From Eubacterium sp. (GTDB taxonomy: Bacteria; Bacillota; Clostridia; Lachnospirales; Lachnospiraceae), in the NCBI GenBank assembly GCA_003520145.1, contig DOVJ01000119.1:1-16266 (forward strand): DNA of 16,266 nt, written 5' to 3'. The notes below the pieces were generated by a model that had not been told where the DNA came from, searched no databases, and worked only from the letters and a program-made list of their open reading frames with translations. Position numbers and translations under genes: made by a program. This document shows positions 1-6,476 of the stretch, one piece after another; positions within the stretch are counted from its first letter, which is position 1; each line of letters opens with the position of its first letter.

Positions 1-272
1 GCAACGCCCTCTTCATACTCTCCAAGAGCAATAGCACCTACAGTAGCGACAGCCATGAGAAAGTTCTCATCAAAAGCCTGAAGATTCCTGATTCCTTCTA
101 AGGCCTTAAGAAGAATATCATAGCCTATTATCAAAAAAGGAACCATATATAAGACTAACTCGACATACTTAGGCAATTCTATAACCTGTGTATGAGATAT
201 GATCATCAGGATAGCGCACAGCACGCCTGCAACGATCACACGACATAGAGTTTTCTTCTGTTTTTTATTCAT
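1..272 (-). CDS. cadA: Heavy-metal P1B-type ATPase, N-terminal part (Zn/Cd exporter, CadA/ZntA type), cut by window edge
   Basis: Reading leftward from the ATG at 272-270, 90 complete codons are open to the window edge; the rest of the gene lies outside. The segment has a short basic N-terminus (MNKKQKK), then two hydrophobic stretches at about residues 10-26 and 38-55. It continues into the signature AFDENFLMAVATVGAIALGE (residues 66-85), which is typical of the early transmembrane region of CadA/ZntA-family Zn2+/Cd2+/Pb2+ efflux ATPases. The usual N-terminal HMA metal-binding domain is absent; it is encoded instead by the gene just upstream, whose stop overlaps this start as ATGA (269-272). 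The two products probably work together, with the small protein handing metal to the pump. The catalytic DKTGT loop and CPC motif cannot be seen, so metal specificity rests on family resemblance only. Confidence 0.85.
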   Translation of the reverse strand, partial: MNKKQKKTLCRVIVAGVLCAILMIISHTQVIELPKYVELVLYMVPFLIIGYDILLKALEGIRNLQAFDENFLMAVATVGAIALGEYEEGV

Positions 273-487
273 AGGAATATCTCACAATCACTCTCAACCT
301 TCTTGCAGGCAGCCAAAACATCATTCATAACAGCGCTAACATCAGCGCCATCTTCGAATTCAACGCTCATCTTAAGCGCCATGAAGTTTACAGTAGCATC
401 CTTAACACCAGCAACCTTCTTAGTTGCAGCTTCCATCTTGTTAGCGCAGTTAGCGCAATCCACATCAATCTTGTAAGTCTTCTTCAT
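269..487 (-). CDS. Small HMA-domain heavy-metal binding protein (metallochaperone)
   Basis: This 72-residue protein is a complete single HMA (heavy-metal-associated) ferredoxin-like domain. The metal site is the DCANC motif at residues 10-14 (Cys11 and Cys14); the Asp before the first Cys is typical of Zn/Cd/Pb-type HMA domains such as that of ZntA, rather than of copper chaperones. The middle part (GVKDATVNFMALKMSV) matches the second beta-alpha-beta half of the fold. The ATG at 487 is preceded by AAAGG at a suitable distance. The gene overlaps the downstream P-type ATPase by four bases, implying coupled translation, and follows a promoter with an ArsR/SmtB-like operator. It probably delivers metal to, or regulates, the ATPase that lacks its own HMA domain. 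The precise metal is inferred. Confidence 0.88.
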   Translation of the reverse strand: MKKTYKIDVDCANCANKMEAATKKVAGVKDATVNFMALKMSVEFEDGADVSAVMNDVLAACKKVESDCEIFL

Positions 488-512
488 AGTAAATTATCCT
501 TTCATAAAAAAT

Positions 513-546
513 AATGAATACATGAACAACTGTTCATATATTCATT
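513..546. promoter_or_regulatory. Probable ArsR/SmtB-family metal-sensor operator (CadC/CzrA/SmtB-like)
   Basis: A 34-base imperfect palindrome, pairing at 15 of 17 positions, is centred between 529 and 530. Its core ATGAACAACTGTTCAT (522-537) closely matches the known SmtB/CzrA/CadC-type operator pattern ATGAACA-nn-TGTTCAT. It overlaps the end of the -10 box and the predicted transcription start, so a bound apo-repressor would block transcription until Zn, Cd or Pb releases it. No ArsR regulator gene is visible in the window; it may lie beyond the left edge or elsewhere. Confidence 0.8.
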
Positions 547-571
547 ATAACATAAATTAGATATTTGTCAA
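544..571 (-). promoter_or_regulatory. Consensus sigma-70/sigma-A promoter of the metal-efflux operon
   Basis: On the minus strand a perfect TTGACA (571-566) is followed after 16 bases by a perfect TATAAT (549-544). The predicted start of transcription is near 537, giving a leader of about 50 bases before the ATG at 487. A promoter this strong would need repression, which fits the operator overlapping its -10 box. Confidence 0.85.
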
Positions 572-597
572 CAACTTTTTACTGCTTGCAAGCTGTT

Positions 598-2061
598 TCA
601 CGCACTAATTCCCTTATATCTCTCACCCCCAAGCACATCCATCATGAATGAATAAGGGTCGAGAACGCCACCACAAACCATATCAAAAAGCTTAGGTGTT
701 AGACCTGATACCAGCGCAACACCCTGTTCGTTCTTCTTAACAGGCTGGTTATCTCTTCTGCTCTGCACGTTCCAGAAGATGATCTTTGGAAGCTGATAAC
801 CGTATTCAGCATATCTTTTCTTAGCATTCTCGAAATTGGTAAAAGACGCATCATTAACGCAACTATTGAACTCCATATCGGAGATGATTATAAGTTTTTT
901 TGGAAGCTCCGACTGAGGAACATGGTTTTTAACTGCAGCTCTAAGTATAACCTCGAACACAGCCTCAAGATTCGTATCCGCAACTTCGTTGAAGGTCATG
1001 AGGTATCTGACCTTATCAGCGAAGGTCTCACCCTTAATCCTGATAAGTTTAGGCTTACGCGAAAAAGCTATGAAGCTTCCAGCAAAAGCACCCTTATTAT
1101 GCTCAGCGAAGTACAGACCAAGCGACAAAGCAACTGAACCCGGCATCGGTATGCCACCACCATACATAGAGCCCGAAGTATCTATGACCGCTATAGCGTT
1201 CTCATCACCGCCATAATCAGGCAAAGACTGCCACATAGCATTAATTGCTCTAATCTCGCCTTCTGACATCCTGTTACCTTCTTCTAAGAAGCGTTCAACA
1301 AGCTCATAAGGCATGATATTATCAGTATGCATAGTAGCATGACCTGACTCCACATCATTCAGATACTGCGAATATCTGATAGGGTCATTTCGCAAAAACG
1401 CTGCCCTGTACTTATACATAGCTCTAGATGGCTGTTTTTCATAATCGAAGCTGTAATCCATCTCTCTTAGATTATTCTCGATTATCTTAATCTTCGCGCG
1501 AAGCATAGACAACGACTTCCTATAGGAAGCCGCAGTAAGTCCAAATGCTTTGCAAACCCTCATAGCAACCGTACGAGTAGAAGCACTCGAAGCATTTACC
1601 GAAGGAAGCCACTTGCCAAGCAAGGACACAATCCTCCCTTCATCAAGAAGTCGCATATCCTCATCAAACTGCGCCTTCAAAAGTTCAAGCATCGCATCCT
1701 CGCAAGGAGTATCCATGAGCACAAGAAGGTCATCATATCGACCAAATTCTGCGATAAGACCCATATTCTTCTTAACAGACTCGCACTTGTCATGTGCAAG
1801 CCTCTTAAGTATAGTGCGAAATACTCTTCGCTCGCCAAGACCACCTCTTATGTCTCTGGCATAAAAAAGGAGCTTCATGGCGATATCCTTATCCTCGGCA
1901 TATGCCCTAACAAAGCGCTTATTAATCTCTTCGTCAGAAGCTGAGCGAAGCGCACCGATTGCCGAAAAAAGATCAAGACAATCAGAACCGGTCGACGCGT
2001 AAGTAGTTGCACCGTTCTCTGTGAGCGTCATATTAAGTTCGTCTTCAATATAATCAACCAT
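598..2061 (-). CDS. Ro60/TROVE-like (DUF2828-type) protein with C-terminal von Willebrand A domain
   Basis: The 487-residue protein has two parts. The N-terminal part, to about residue 285, is helical and carries segments typical of the DUF2828/TROVE group (KLLFYARDIRGGLGERRVFR at 63-82, EFGRYDDLLVL at 105-115). The C-terminal vWA domain, about 288-487, has a complete metal-ion adhesion site: DTSGS (Asp294, Ser296, Ser298), Thr363 in DTNLEAVF, and Asp395 in IISDMEF. Ro60-family proteins bind small noncoding RNAs in a helical ring and use the vWA domain for cofactor contacts, so an RNA-related role is possible; the exact function of DUF2828 proteins is not established. No signal peptide or membrane segment is seen, so it is probably cytoplasmic. 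AGGAG (2073-2069) lies 7 bases before the ATG. No clear terminator follows the stop; the next promoter begins within about 30 bases. Confidence 0.78.
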   Translation of the reverse strand: MVDYIEDELNMTLTENGATTYASTGSDCLDLFSAIGALRSASDEEINKRFVRAYAEDKDIAMKLLFYARDIRGGLGERRVFRTILKRLAHDKCESVKKNMGLIAEFGRYDDLLVLMDTPCEDAMLELLKAQFDEDMRLLDEGRIVSLLGKWLPSVNASSASTRTVAMRVCKAFGLTAASYRKSLSMLRAKIKIIENNLREMDYSFDYEKQPSRAMYKYRAAFLRNDPIRYSQYLNDVESGHATMHTDNIMPYELVERFLEEGNRMSEGEIRAINAMWQSLPDYGGDENAIAVIDTSGSMYGGGIPMPGSVALSLGLYFAEHNKGAFAGSFIAFSRKPKLIRIKGETFADKVRYLMTFNEVADTNLEAVFEVILRAAVKNHVPQSELPKKLIIISDMEFNSCVNDASFTNFENAKKRYAEYGYQLPKIIFWNVQSRRDNQPVKKNEQGVALVSGLTPKLFDMVCGGVLDPYSFMMDVLGGERYKGISA

Positions 2062-2087
2062 GATAGGTCTCCTCTCTTTAGGCTAAC

Positions 2088-2160
2088 AAGGCACATTAGT
2101 TATATATATCATTAGAACCACATAAGTTGCTGTAAGTGCCTTTAGTTCTTATCCTTATGT
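2088..2160 (-). promoter_or_regulatory. Structured leader of the vWA/DUF2828-like gene with interleaved stems
   Basis: The 180 bases between the terminator at 2243-2279 and the vWA start hold no gene and no convincing consensus promoter. They do hold three inverted repeats. Stem A pairs 2088-2098 with 2133-2142: ten base pairs with one bulged base and a 34-base loop. Stem B pairs 2120-2126 with 2154-2160 (seven perfect pairs). Stem C pairs 2114-2119 with 2144-2149, including one G-U in the minus-strand RNA. The arms interleave, so the stems must either be alternatives or form pseudoknots. It could be a regulatory leader, a small RNA for the neighbouring Ro-like protein, or chance pairing in AT-rich DNA. 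Confidence 0.35.
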
Positions 2161-2242
2161 ACCTAGTCTAACATGAAGAGAAAAGTTTATCACGGAAAAA
2201 AATCTGCGAACTTAGTTTTATCTCATAATTGCGATTTCTAGT

Positions 2243-2279
2243 AAAAAAACTCCCATGCCATATATAACACAGGAGTTTT
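2243..2279 (-). terminator. Intrinsic terminator of the HD-GYP gene
   Basis: On the minus strand AAAACTCCTGTG (2279-2268) can pair with CATGGGAGTTTT (2257-2246) across a ten-base loop. That is 12 pairs including two G-U, and the run of seven T (2249-2243) at the 3' side is typical of a Rho-independent terminator. It starts 30 bases past the HD-GYP stop codon. Confidence 0.85.
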
Positions 2280-2309
2280 CCCAAAGGTCCCTTACCGAGC
2301 CTCACTTTA

Positions 2310-3659
2310 CTAGTTATTCCGTTTTACATCATCCACTGCAAATGTTACTTTACCTTCTCTTATGAGTTTAAGCATAGCCTCTGCAATCCTAGGGTCAAAC
2401 TGCTTGCCCTTGTTAACCTCAATCTCCGATATGATCTTCGATGCAGAAAGAGCTTTTCTATAGCATCGTTCACTGTTCATAGCGTCAAATGAATCGGCCA
2501 CACATATGATCCTGCCAATAAGCGGGATTTCTTCACCAACCTTACCTTGTGGATAGCCCTTGCCATCATATCTCTCATGATGATACATAGCACCGTCAGT
2601 GATACCATCTAAGGATGTGAAATCAGTCAACATCTGTGCGCCACGAGTAGTATGCGACTTAATCTCTTCGAATTCTTCATTCGTAAGCTTAGCAGTCTTC
2701 TTCAATACTTCATCTGATACATACATCTTACCGCAATCATGCATAAGAGCTATATAGTATACATTCTTACATGCATCCTCCGAAAAACCTATCTCTTTAG
2801 CAAGCATCTCAGAATATGTAGCAACTCTGATAGAATGTCCCTTAGTATAAGAATCCTTGGCATCGATGAACTGTGTCAATACCGTAAGAGACTGTTCGAT
2901 GATCTGAGCATCTCTATTAAATCTCTTTTTAGCTATATCCATCTTAACATCGATCACCGCAATTGAGATAAGTATTACCACCCACAACAGTATCGCTATA
3001 TTGATAATCCTGTACAAGATATCATTCTTCAGAGAACGGGCAATCTCATAGTCTACGGAAAAGTCTTCGAAACTATAACTATCACTTCCCTGATAATATA
3101 TGATAAAACCAATTGTAACAGACTTTGTCTCATCTCCTACCTTGCTTTCAATCGGATATTCATGAACCTCTCCATCTGGATAATAGATGAATCTTTCACC
3201 CTTTTTAATAGGTATGAGGAGATCACCCGCCAGTATCTTATGGTCAAGCTCTATATCTACACCTTCAAGATTCCTAAGATCAAGAGTCTGACTTTTATCC
3301 TTCTGAACGATCTCGATTTTACCACACCATGCATTATTGAGGTACATAAGCTTCTCAGGATTAATAGTAAGAACCCAGTGCTCTATAGGATTTTCAGTAT
3401 TATTGACAATTACTGCCTCATAGATACAGGCGTTATATATATCTCCATCCACATCCTTGATCCAGGTATCTGATGAAAGACCTCTCGGTTTTATCGTAAC
3501 GCTTATATCCTGATTCTTGTCGCCATAAACATAAGTCCTTTTTATGATGCGATGCTTCTTGACATAATCAGCATATAGAACACATGCTATGATTAAAACA
3601 GCCAATATAATCAGGTTTATGACAACCTTCTTTTTATGTTCTTTTATGAATTCAATCAA
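2310..3659 (-). CDS. Membrane-anchored HD-GYP cyclic-di-GMP phosphodiesterase with extracytoplasmic sensor domain
   Basis: The 449-residue protein has a transmembrane helix at about 11-31, an outside domain at about 32-211, a second helix at about 217-238, and a cytoplasmic HD-GYP domain at about 255-445. The catalytic residues are intact: His275, the HD pair His307-Asp308, His336, HHE at 360-362, and the signature DGKGYP at 365-370. Such enzymes hydrolyse cyclic di-GMP, controlling motility, biofilm or polysaccharide responses. The outer domain has the character of a family 2 carbohydrate-binding module (VNNTENPIEHWVLTI at 85-99, NNAWCGKIEI at 108-117, TIGFIIYYQ at 182-190), suggesting a ligand-sensing role; this is inference. 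The start is TTG at 3659-3657, chosen because GAGGTG lies about 8 bases before it and no in-frame ATG is near. The gene has its own promoter and terminator, so it is probably monocistronic. Confidence 0.9.
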   Translation of the reverse strand: MIEFIKEHKKKVVINLIILAVLIIACVLYADYVKKHRIIKRTYVYGDKNQDISVTIKPRGLSSDTWIKDVDGDIYNACIYEAVIVNNTENPIEHWVLTINPEKLMYLNNAWCGKIEIVQKDKSQTLDLRNLEGVDIELDHKILAGDLLIPIKKGERFIYYPDGEVHEYPIESKVGDETKSVTIGFIIYYQGSDSYSFEDFSVDYEIARSLKNDILYRIINIAILLWVVILISIAVIDVKMDIAKKRFNRDAQIIEQSLTVLTQFIDAKDSYTKGHSIRVATYSEMLAKEIGFSEDACKNVYYIALMHDCGKMYVSDEVLKKTAKLTNEEFEEIKSHTTRGAQMLTDFTSLDGITDGAMYHHERYDGKGYPQGKVGEEIPLIGRIICVADSFDAMNSERCYRKALSASKIISEIEVNKGKQFDPRIAEAMLKLIREGKVTFAVDDVKRNN

Positions 3660-3699
3660 GCCATCACCTCACAGACTTAATGTTGTCTATACTACCATA

Positions 3700-3728
3700 A
3701 TAATACAATATTTTTCCAAAAATCACAA
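3700..3728 (-). promoter_or_regulatory. Probable sigma-A promoter of the HD-GYP gene
   Basis: TTGTGA (3728-3723), a 17-base spacer and TATTAT (3705-3700) give transcription starting near 3693 and a leader of about 34 bases that contains the GAGGTG ribosome binding site. Confidence 0.65.
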
Positions 3729-3757
3729 GAATTATCTATTCATCTTTTACACGTAAC

Positions 3758-3803
3758 AGAGGCTGTAAAAGGGGGATGTTTTATCCCCGCATTTACAGCC
3801 TCT
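3758..3803 (-). terminator. Long hairpin after ilvE, probable terminator without a clear U-tract
   Basis: AGAGGCTGTAAA (3758-3769) is perfectly inverted at 3792-3803 (12 pairs), and an inner stem GGGGAT/ATCCCC (3772-3777 with 3783-3788) closes a five-base loop, for about 18-19 pairs in all. It lies 18 bases past the ilvE stop, so termination is the natural role. However, on the minus strand the stem is followed by GTTACGTG and not a T-run, so it may instead protect the mRNA 3' end or depend on Rho or NusA. Confidence 0.6.
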
Positions 3804-3821
3804 ATAATTATGATATCTGAA

Positions 3822-4847
3822 TTATACGTCGATTCTGTGAATCCATCCTTCAGGTGCTTCGATCTTACCCATCTGAATACCTGTAAGTGTCTCGTAAAGT
3901 TTTCTTGTAACAGGACCCATATCTTCCATACCTGCAGGAAGACATATCTCCTTGCCATGATCTACGATCTTACCGATAGGTGAGATAACTGCAGCAGTTC
4001 CGCAAAGACCAGCCTCTGCAAACTCCTTAACTTCCTCAAAAGGAACAACTCTCTCTTCTACCTTAAGTCCAAGATAATGCTCTGCAACATATACAAGCGA
4101 ACGTCTTGTGATAGAAGGAAGGATACTGTTAGACTTAGGAGTAACAACAACATTGTCCTTAGTTACGAAAAGGAAGTTGGCTCCACCTGTCTCTTCTACG
4201 TTGGTTCTTGTAGCAGGATCAAGGTAAAGATTCTCATCAAAGCCCTTGTTATGAGCGTCTACTATGTTATGAAGGCTCATAGCATAGTTAAGACCAGCCT
4301 TGATATTACCTGTTCCATGAGGTGCTGCTCTATCAACATCACTAACTCTTATAGTAATAGGCTTAGCGCCGCCCTTGAAGTATGGACCTACAGGAGTAGT
4401 GAATATTCTGAACTGATATTCTGTTGCCGGCTTAACACCGATAACAGGGTTCGAACCAAATGCATATGGTCTGATGTAAAGTGTAGCGCCTGTTCCGTAT
4501 GGTGGAACGAAATCCTTATTAGCCTTAACAACTTCTGTTACTGCCTCTATGAACTTCTCCTTCTCTACTACAGGCATCTCAAGACCAGCGCATGATGTCT
4601 GGAATCTCTCAGCGTTGAGGTCAGGTCTAAATGTAACGATATGACCATCTACAGTTTCATAAGCCTTAAGGCCTTCGAAACATGTCTGTGCATACTGGAG
4701 AACTCCCGCACACTCACTCATAGTAATAGTGTCGTCTGTTATGAGGGCACCATCATCCCACTTACCGTCCTTGTAATAAGATACATAACGATAATCTGTT
4801 TTAACATAACCAAACCCCAATGAGGTCCAATCAATGTCCTTCTTCAT
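3822..4847 (-). CDS. ilvE: Branched-chain amino acid aminotransferase
   Basis: This 341-residue fold-type IV PLP aminotransferase interconverts valine, leucine and isoleucine with their 2-oxo acids, using glutamate/2-oxoglutarate. Its length fits the longer BCAT branch. Family landmarks include CFEGLKAY at 56-63, IRPYAFGSNP at 125-134, the PLP lysine Lys183 in GTGNIKAGLNYA, EETGGANFLF at 218-227 with Glu219, and CGTAAVISPIG at 282-292. No signal peptide is seen, so it is cytoplasmic. GGAGG lies about 9 bases before the ATG. It begins 35 bases after the IMP dehydrogenase stop with no terminator between, so both are probably cotranscribed. The large hairpin at 3758-3803 follows it. The pairing of purine and branched-chain metabolism is not an obvious pathway unit. 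D-amino acid aminotransferase is an alternative class IV assignment but fits the motifs less well. Confidence 0.93.
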   Translation of the reverse strand: MKKDIDWTSLGFGYVKTDYRYVSYYKDGKWDDGALITDDTITMSECAGVLQYAQTCFEGLKAYETVDGHIVTFRPDLNAERFQTSCAGLEMPVVEKEKFIEAVTEVVKANKDFVPPYGTGATLYIRPYAFGSNPVIGVKPATEYQFRIFTTPVGPYFKGGAKPITIRVSDVDRAAPHGTGNIKAGLNYAMSLHNIVDAHNKGFDENLYLDPATRTNVEETGGANFLFVTKDNVVVTPKSNSILPSITRRSLVYVAEHYLGLKVEERVVPFEEVKEFAEAGLCGTAAVISPIGKIVDHGKEICLPAGMEDMGPVTRKLYETLTGIQMGKIEAPEGWIHRIDV

Positions 4848-4882
4848 GATATATATTCCTCCGTTATAATGAAATATCTGAA

Positions 4883-6391
4883 TTATTCGAATCTGGCAGT
4901 TCCGTTCTTAAGGATAACGTCATGTGAGCCACCCTCTACGATAGAAGTAGAAGATACAACTGTAAGCTTAGCCTTCTGCTGAAGTTCAGGAATAGTAAGA
5001 GCACCACAGTTACACATAGTAGACTTAACCTTGTACAGTGTACTCTGAACACCCTCTGCAAGCGAACCTGCATAAGGCACATAACTGTCTACACCCTCTT
5101 CAAAGCTTAACTTAGTAGCTCCGCCAAGGTCATATCTCTGCCAGTTACGAGCACGGTTAGAGCCTTCGCCCCAGTATTCCTTAACGAAATTGCCACCGAT
5201 CTTGAGCTTGTTCGTTGGGCTTTCGTCGAATCTTGCAAAGTATCTTCCGAGCATAACAAAGTCAGCGCCCATAGCAAGTGCAAGTGTAATATGATAATCG
5301 TGTACGATACCACCATCTGAGCATATAGGGATATATATACCTGTTTCCTTATAGTACTCATCTCTTGCAGCAGCTACTTCCTTAACAGCTGTAGCCTGAC
5401 CACGTCCGATACCCTTGGTCTCTCTTGTGATGCAGATAGAACCACCTCCGATACCGATCTTAATGAAATCAGCACCTGCCTCAGCAAGGAATCTGAATCC
5501 ATCTCTGTCAACAACATTACCTGCACCAACCTTAACAGTGTCACCATACTTTTCTCTGATCCACTTTAAAGTTCTTGCCTGCCACTCACTGAAGCCTTCA
5601 GATGAGTCTATACAGAGAGCATCAGCACCTGCCTCCACGAGGAGAGGAACTCTGGTCTCGTAATCTCTGGTGTTAATACCAGCACCAACTATATAACTCT
5701 TGTTAGCGTCAAGTCTCTCGTTGACATTCTCCTTATGGCTGTCATAATCCTTACGGAATACCATATACTGAAGTCTACCCTCTTCATCAAGAAGTGGCAA
5801 AGAATTAATCTTGTTATCCCATATGATATCGTTGCAGTCATGAAGGCTTAACTTATGTGAAGCTGTAATAAGCTTATCTATAGGAGTCATGAAATCAGTA
5901 ACCTTAGTGTCTGTGGACATACGAGAGATACGATAATCTCTTGAAGCAACGATACCAAGAAGCTTGCCATGAGCACTTCCGTCATCTGTGATGGCAACAG
6001 TTGAATGACCGCTTCTCTGCTTGATATCAAGGACATCAGCCAAAGTTGCATCAGGACCAAGATTCGAATCACTAGTTACAAATCCCTTCTTGTATGACTT
6101 AACTCTCCTGATCATATCAGCTTCATCTTCAGCACTCTGGGAACCATATATAAATGATATGCCACCCTGTTTAGCAAGCGCAATAGCAAGCTTCTCACCT
6201 GATACAGACTGCATGATGGCAGAAACCATAGGTATGTTAAGTTCAAACGGACACTCTTCCTGTCCCTTCTTATACTTTACCAACGGTGTCTTAAGGCTAA
6301 CCTTATCAGGAATACACTCAGACGATGAGTAACCCGGTACAAGCAAATATTCACCAAATGTACGCGATGGTTCATCATAATAATAAGCCAT
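4883..6391 (-). CDS. guaB: IMP dehydrogenase with CBS domain pair, Tritrichomonas-type
   Basis: This 502-residue enzyme oxidises IMP to XMP with NAD+, the committed step to GMP. The TIM barrel is split by a CBS (Bateman) pair at about residues 105-225. The catalytic Cys320 lies in GGGSICITRE, followed by KGIGRGQATA; the mobile flap has RNWQRYDLGG with the Arg419-Tyr420 pair that activates water. These motifs differ from the usual bacterial GPGSICTTR...GVGVPQ form and agree closely, as I remember it, with the well-studied IMPDH of the protist Tritrichomonas foetus (catalytic Cys319, flap Arg418-Tyr419). The C-terminal CNCGALTIPELQ and SIVEGGSHDV stretches also match that enzyme. The start has an AAGGAG ribosome binding site and a near-consensus promoter upstream. 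GMP reductase is excluded by the flap dyad and CBS domains. Confidence 0.95.
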   Translation of the reverse strand: MAYYYDEPSRTFGEYLLVPGYSSSECIPDKVSLKTPLVKYKKGQEECPFELNIPMVSAIMQSVSGEKLAIALAKQGGISFIYGSQSAEDEADMIRRVKSYKKGFVTSDSNLGPDATLADVLDIKQRSGHSTVAITDDGSAHGKLLGIVASRDYRISRMSTDTKVTDFMTPIDKLITASHKLSLHDCNDIIWDNKINSLPLLDEEGRLQYMVFRKDYDSHKENVNERLDANKSYIVGAGINTRDYETRVPLLVEAGADALCIDSSEGFSEWQARTLKWIREKYGDTVKVGAGNVVDRDGFRFLAEAGADFIKIGIGGGSICITRETKGIGRGQATAVKEVAAARDEYYKETGIYIPICSDGGIVHDYHITLALAMGADFVMLGRYFARFDESPTNKLKIGGNFVKEYWGEGSNRARNWQRYDLGGATKLSFEEGVDSYVPYAGSLAEGVQSTLYKVKSTMCNCGALTIPELQQKAKLTVVSSTSIVEGGSHDVILKNGTARFE

Positions 6392-6439
6392 ATCAAAATC
6401 TCCTTCTTTAAATCTTTATTCTAAAATCTGTTACCCCTT

Positions 6440-6468
6440 ATTATAGCATCTTGGTTTTTTTCTTTCAA
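6440..6468 (-). promoter_or_regulatory. Near-consensus sigma-A promoter of the guaB-ilvE unit
   Basis: TTGAAA (6468-6463), a 17-base spacer and TATAAT (6445-6440), with TG one base before the -10, make a strong extended promoter. Transcription should start near 6433, leaving a leader of about 42 bases with an AAGGAG site and no room for a purine riboswitch. A short dyad ATCTTG...CAAGAT (6471-6466 with 6453-6448) straddles the spacer and -35 and could be an operator; this is weak. Confidence 0.8.
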
Positions 6469-6476
6469 GATATTTT

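Noticed and set aside
582..595. GCTTGCAAGC palindrome after the vWA gene as a terminator
   Set aside because: The perfect palindrome leaves too small a loop for a stable hairpin and no T-run follows on the minus strand.
6392..6433. Purine riboswitch before the IMP dehydrogenase gene
   Set aside because: The leader predicted from the strong promoter is only about 42 bases, too short for a known purine-sensing aptamer with an expression platform.
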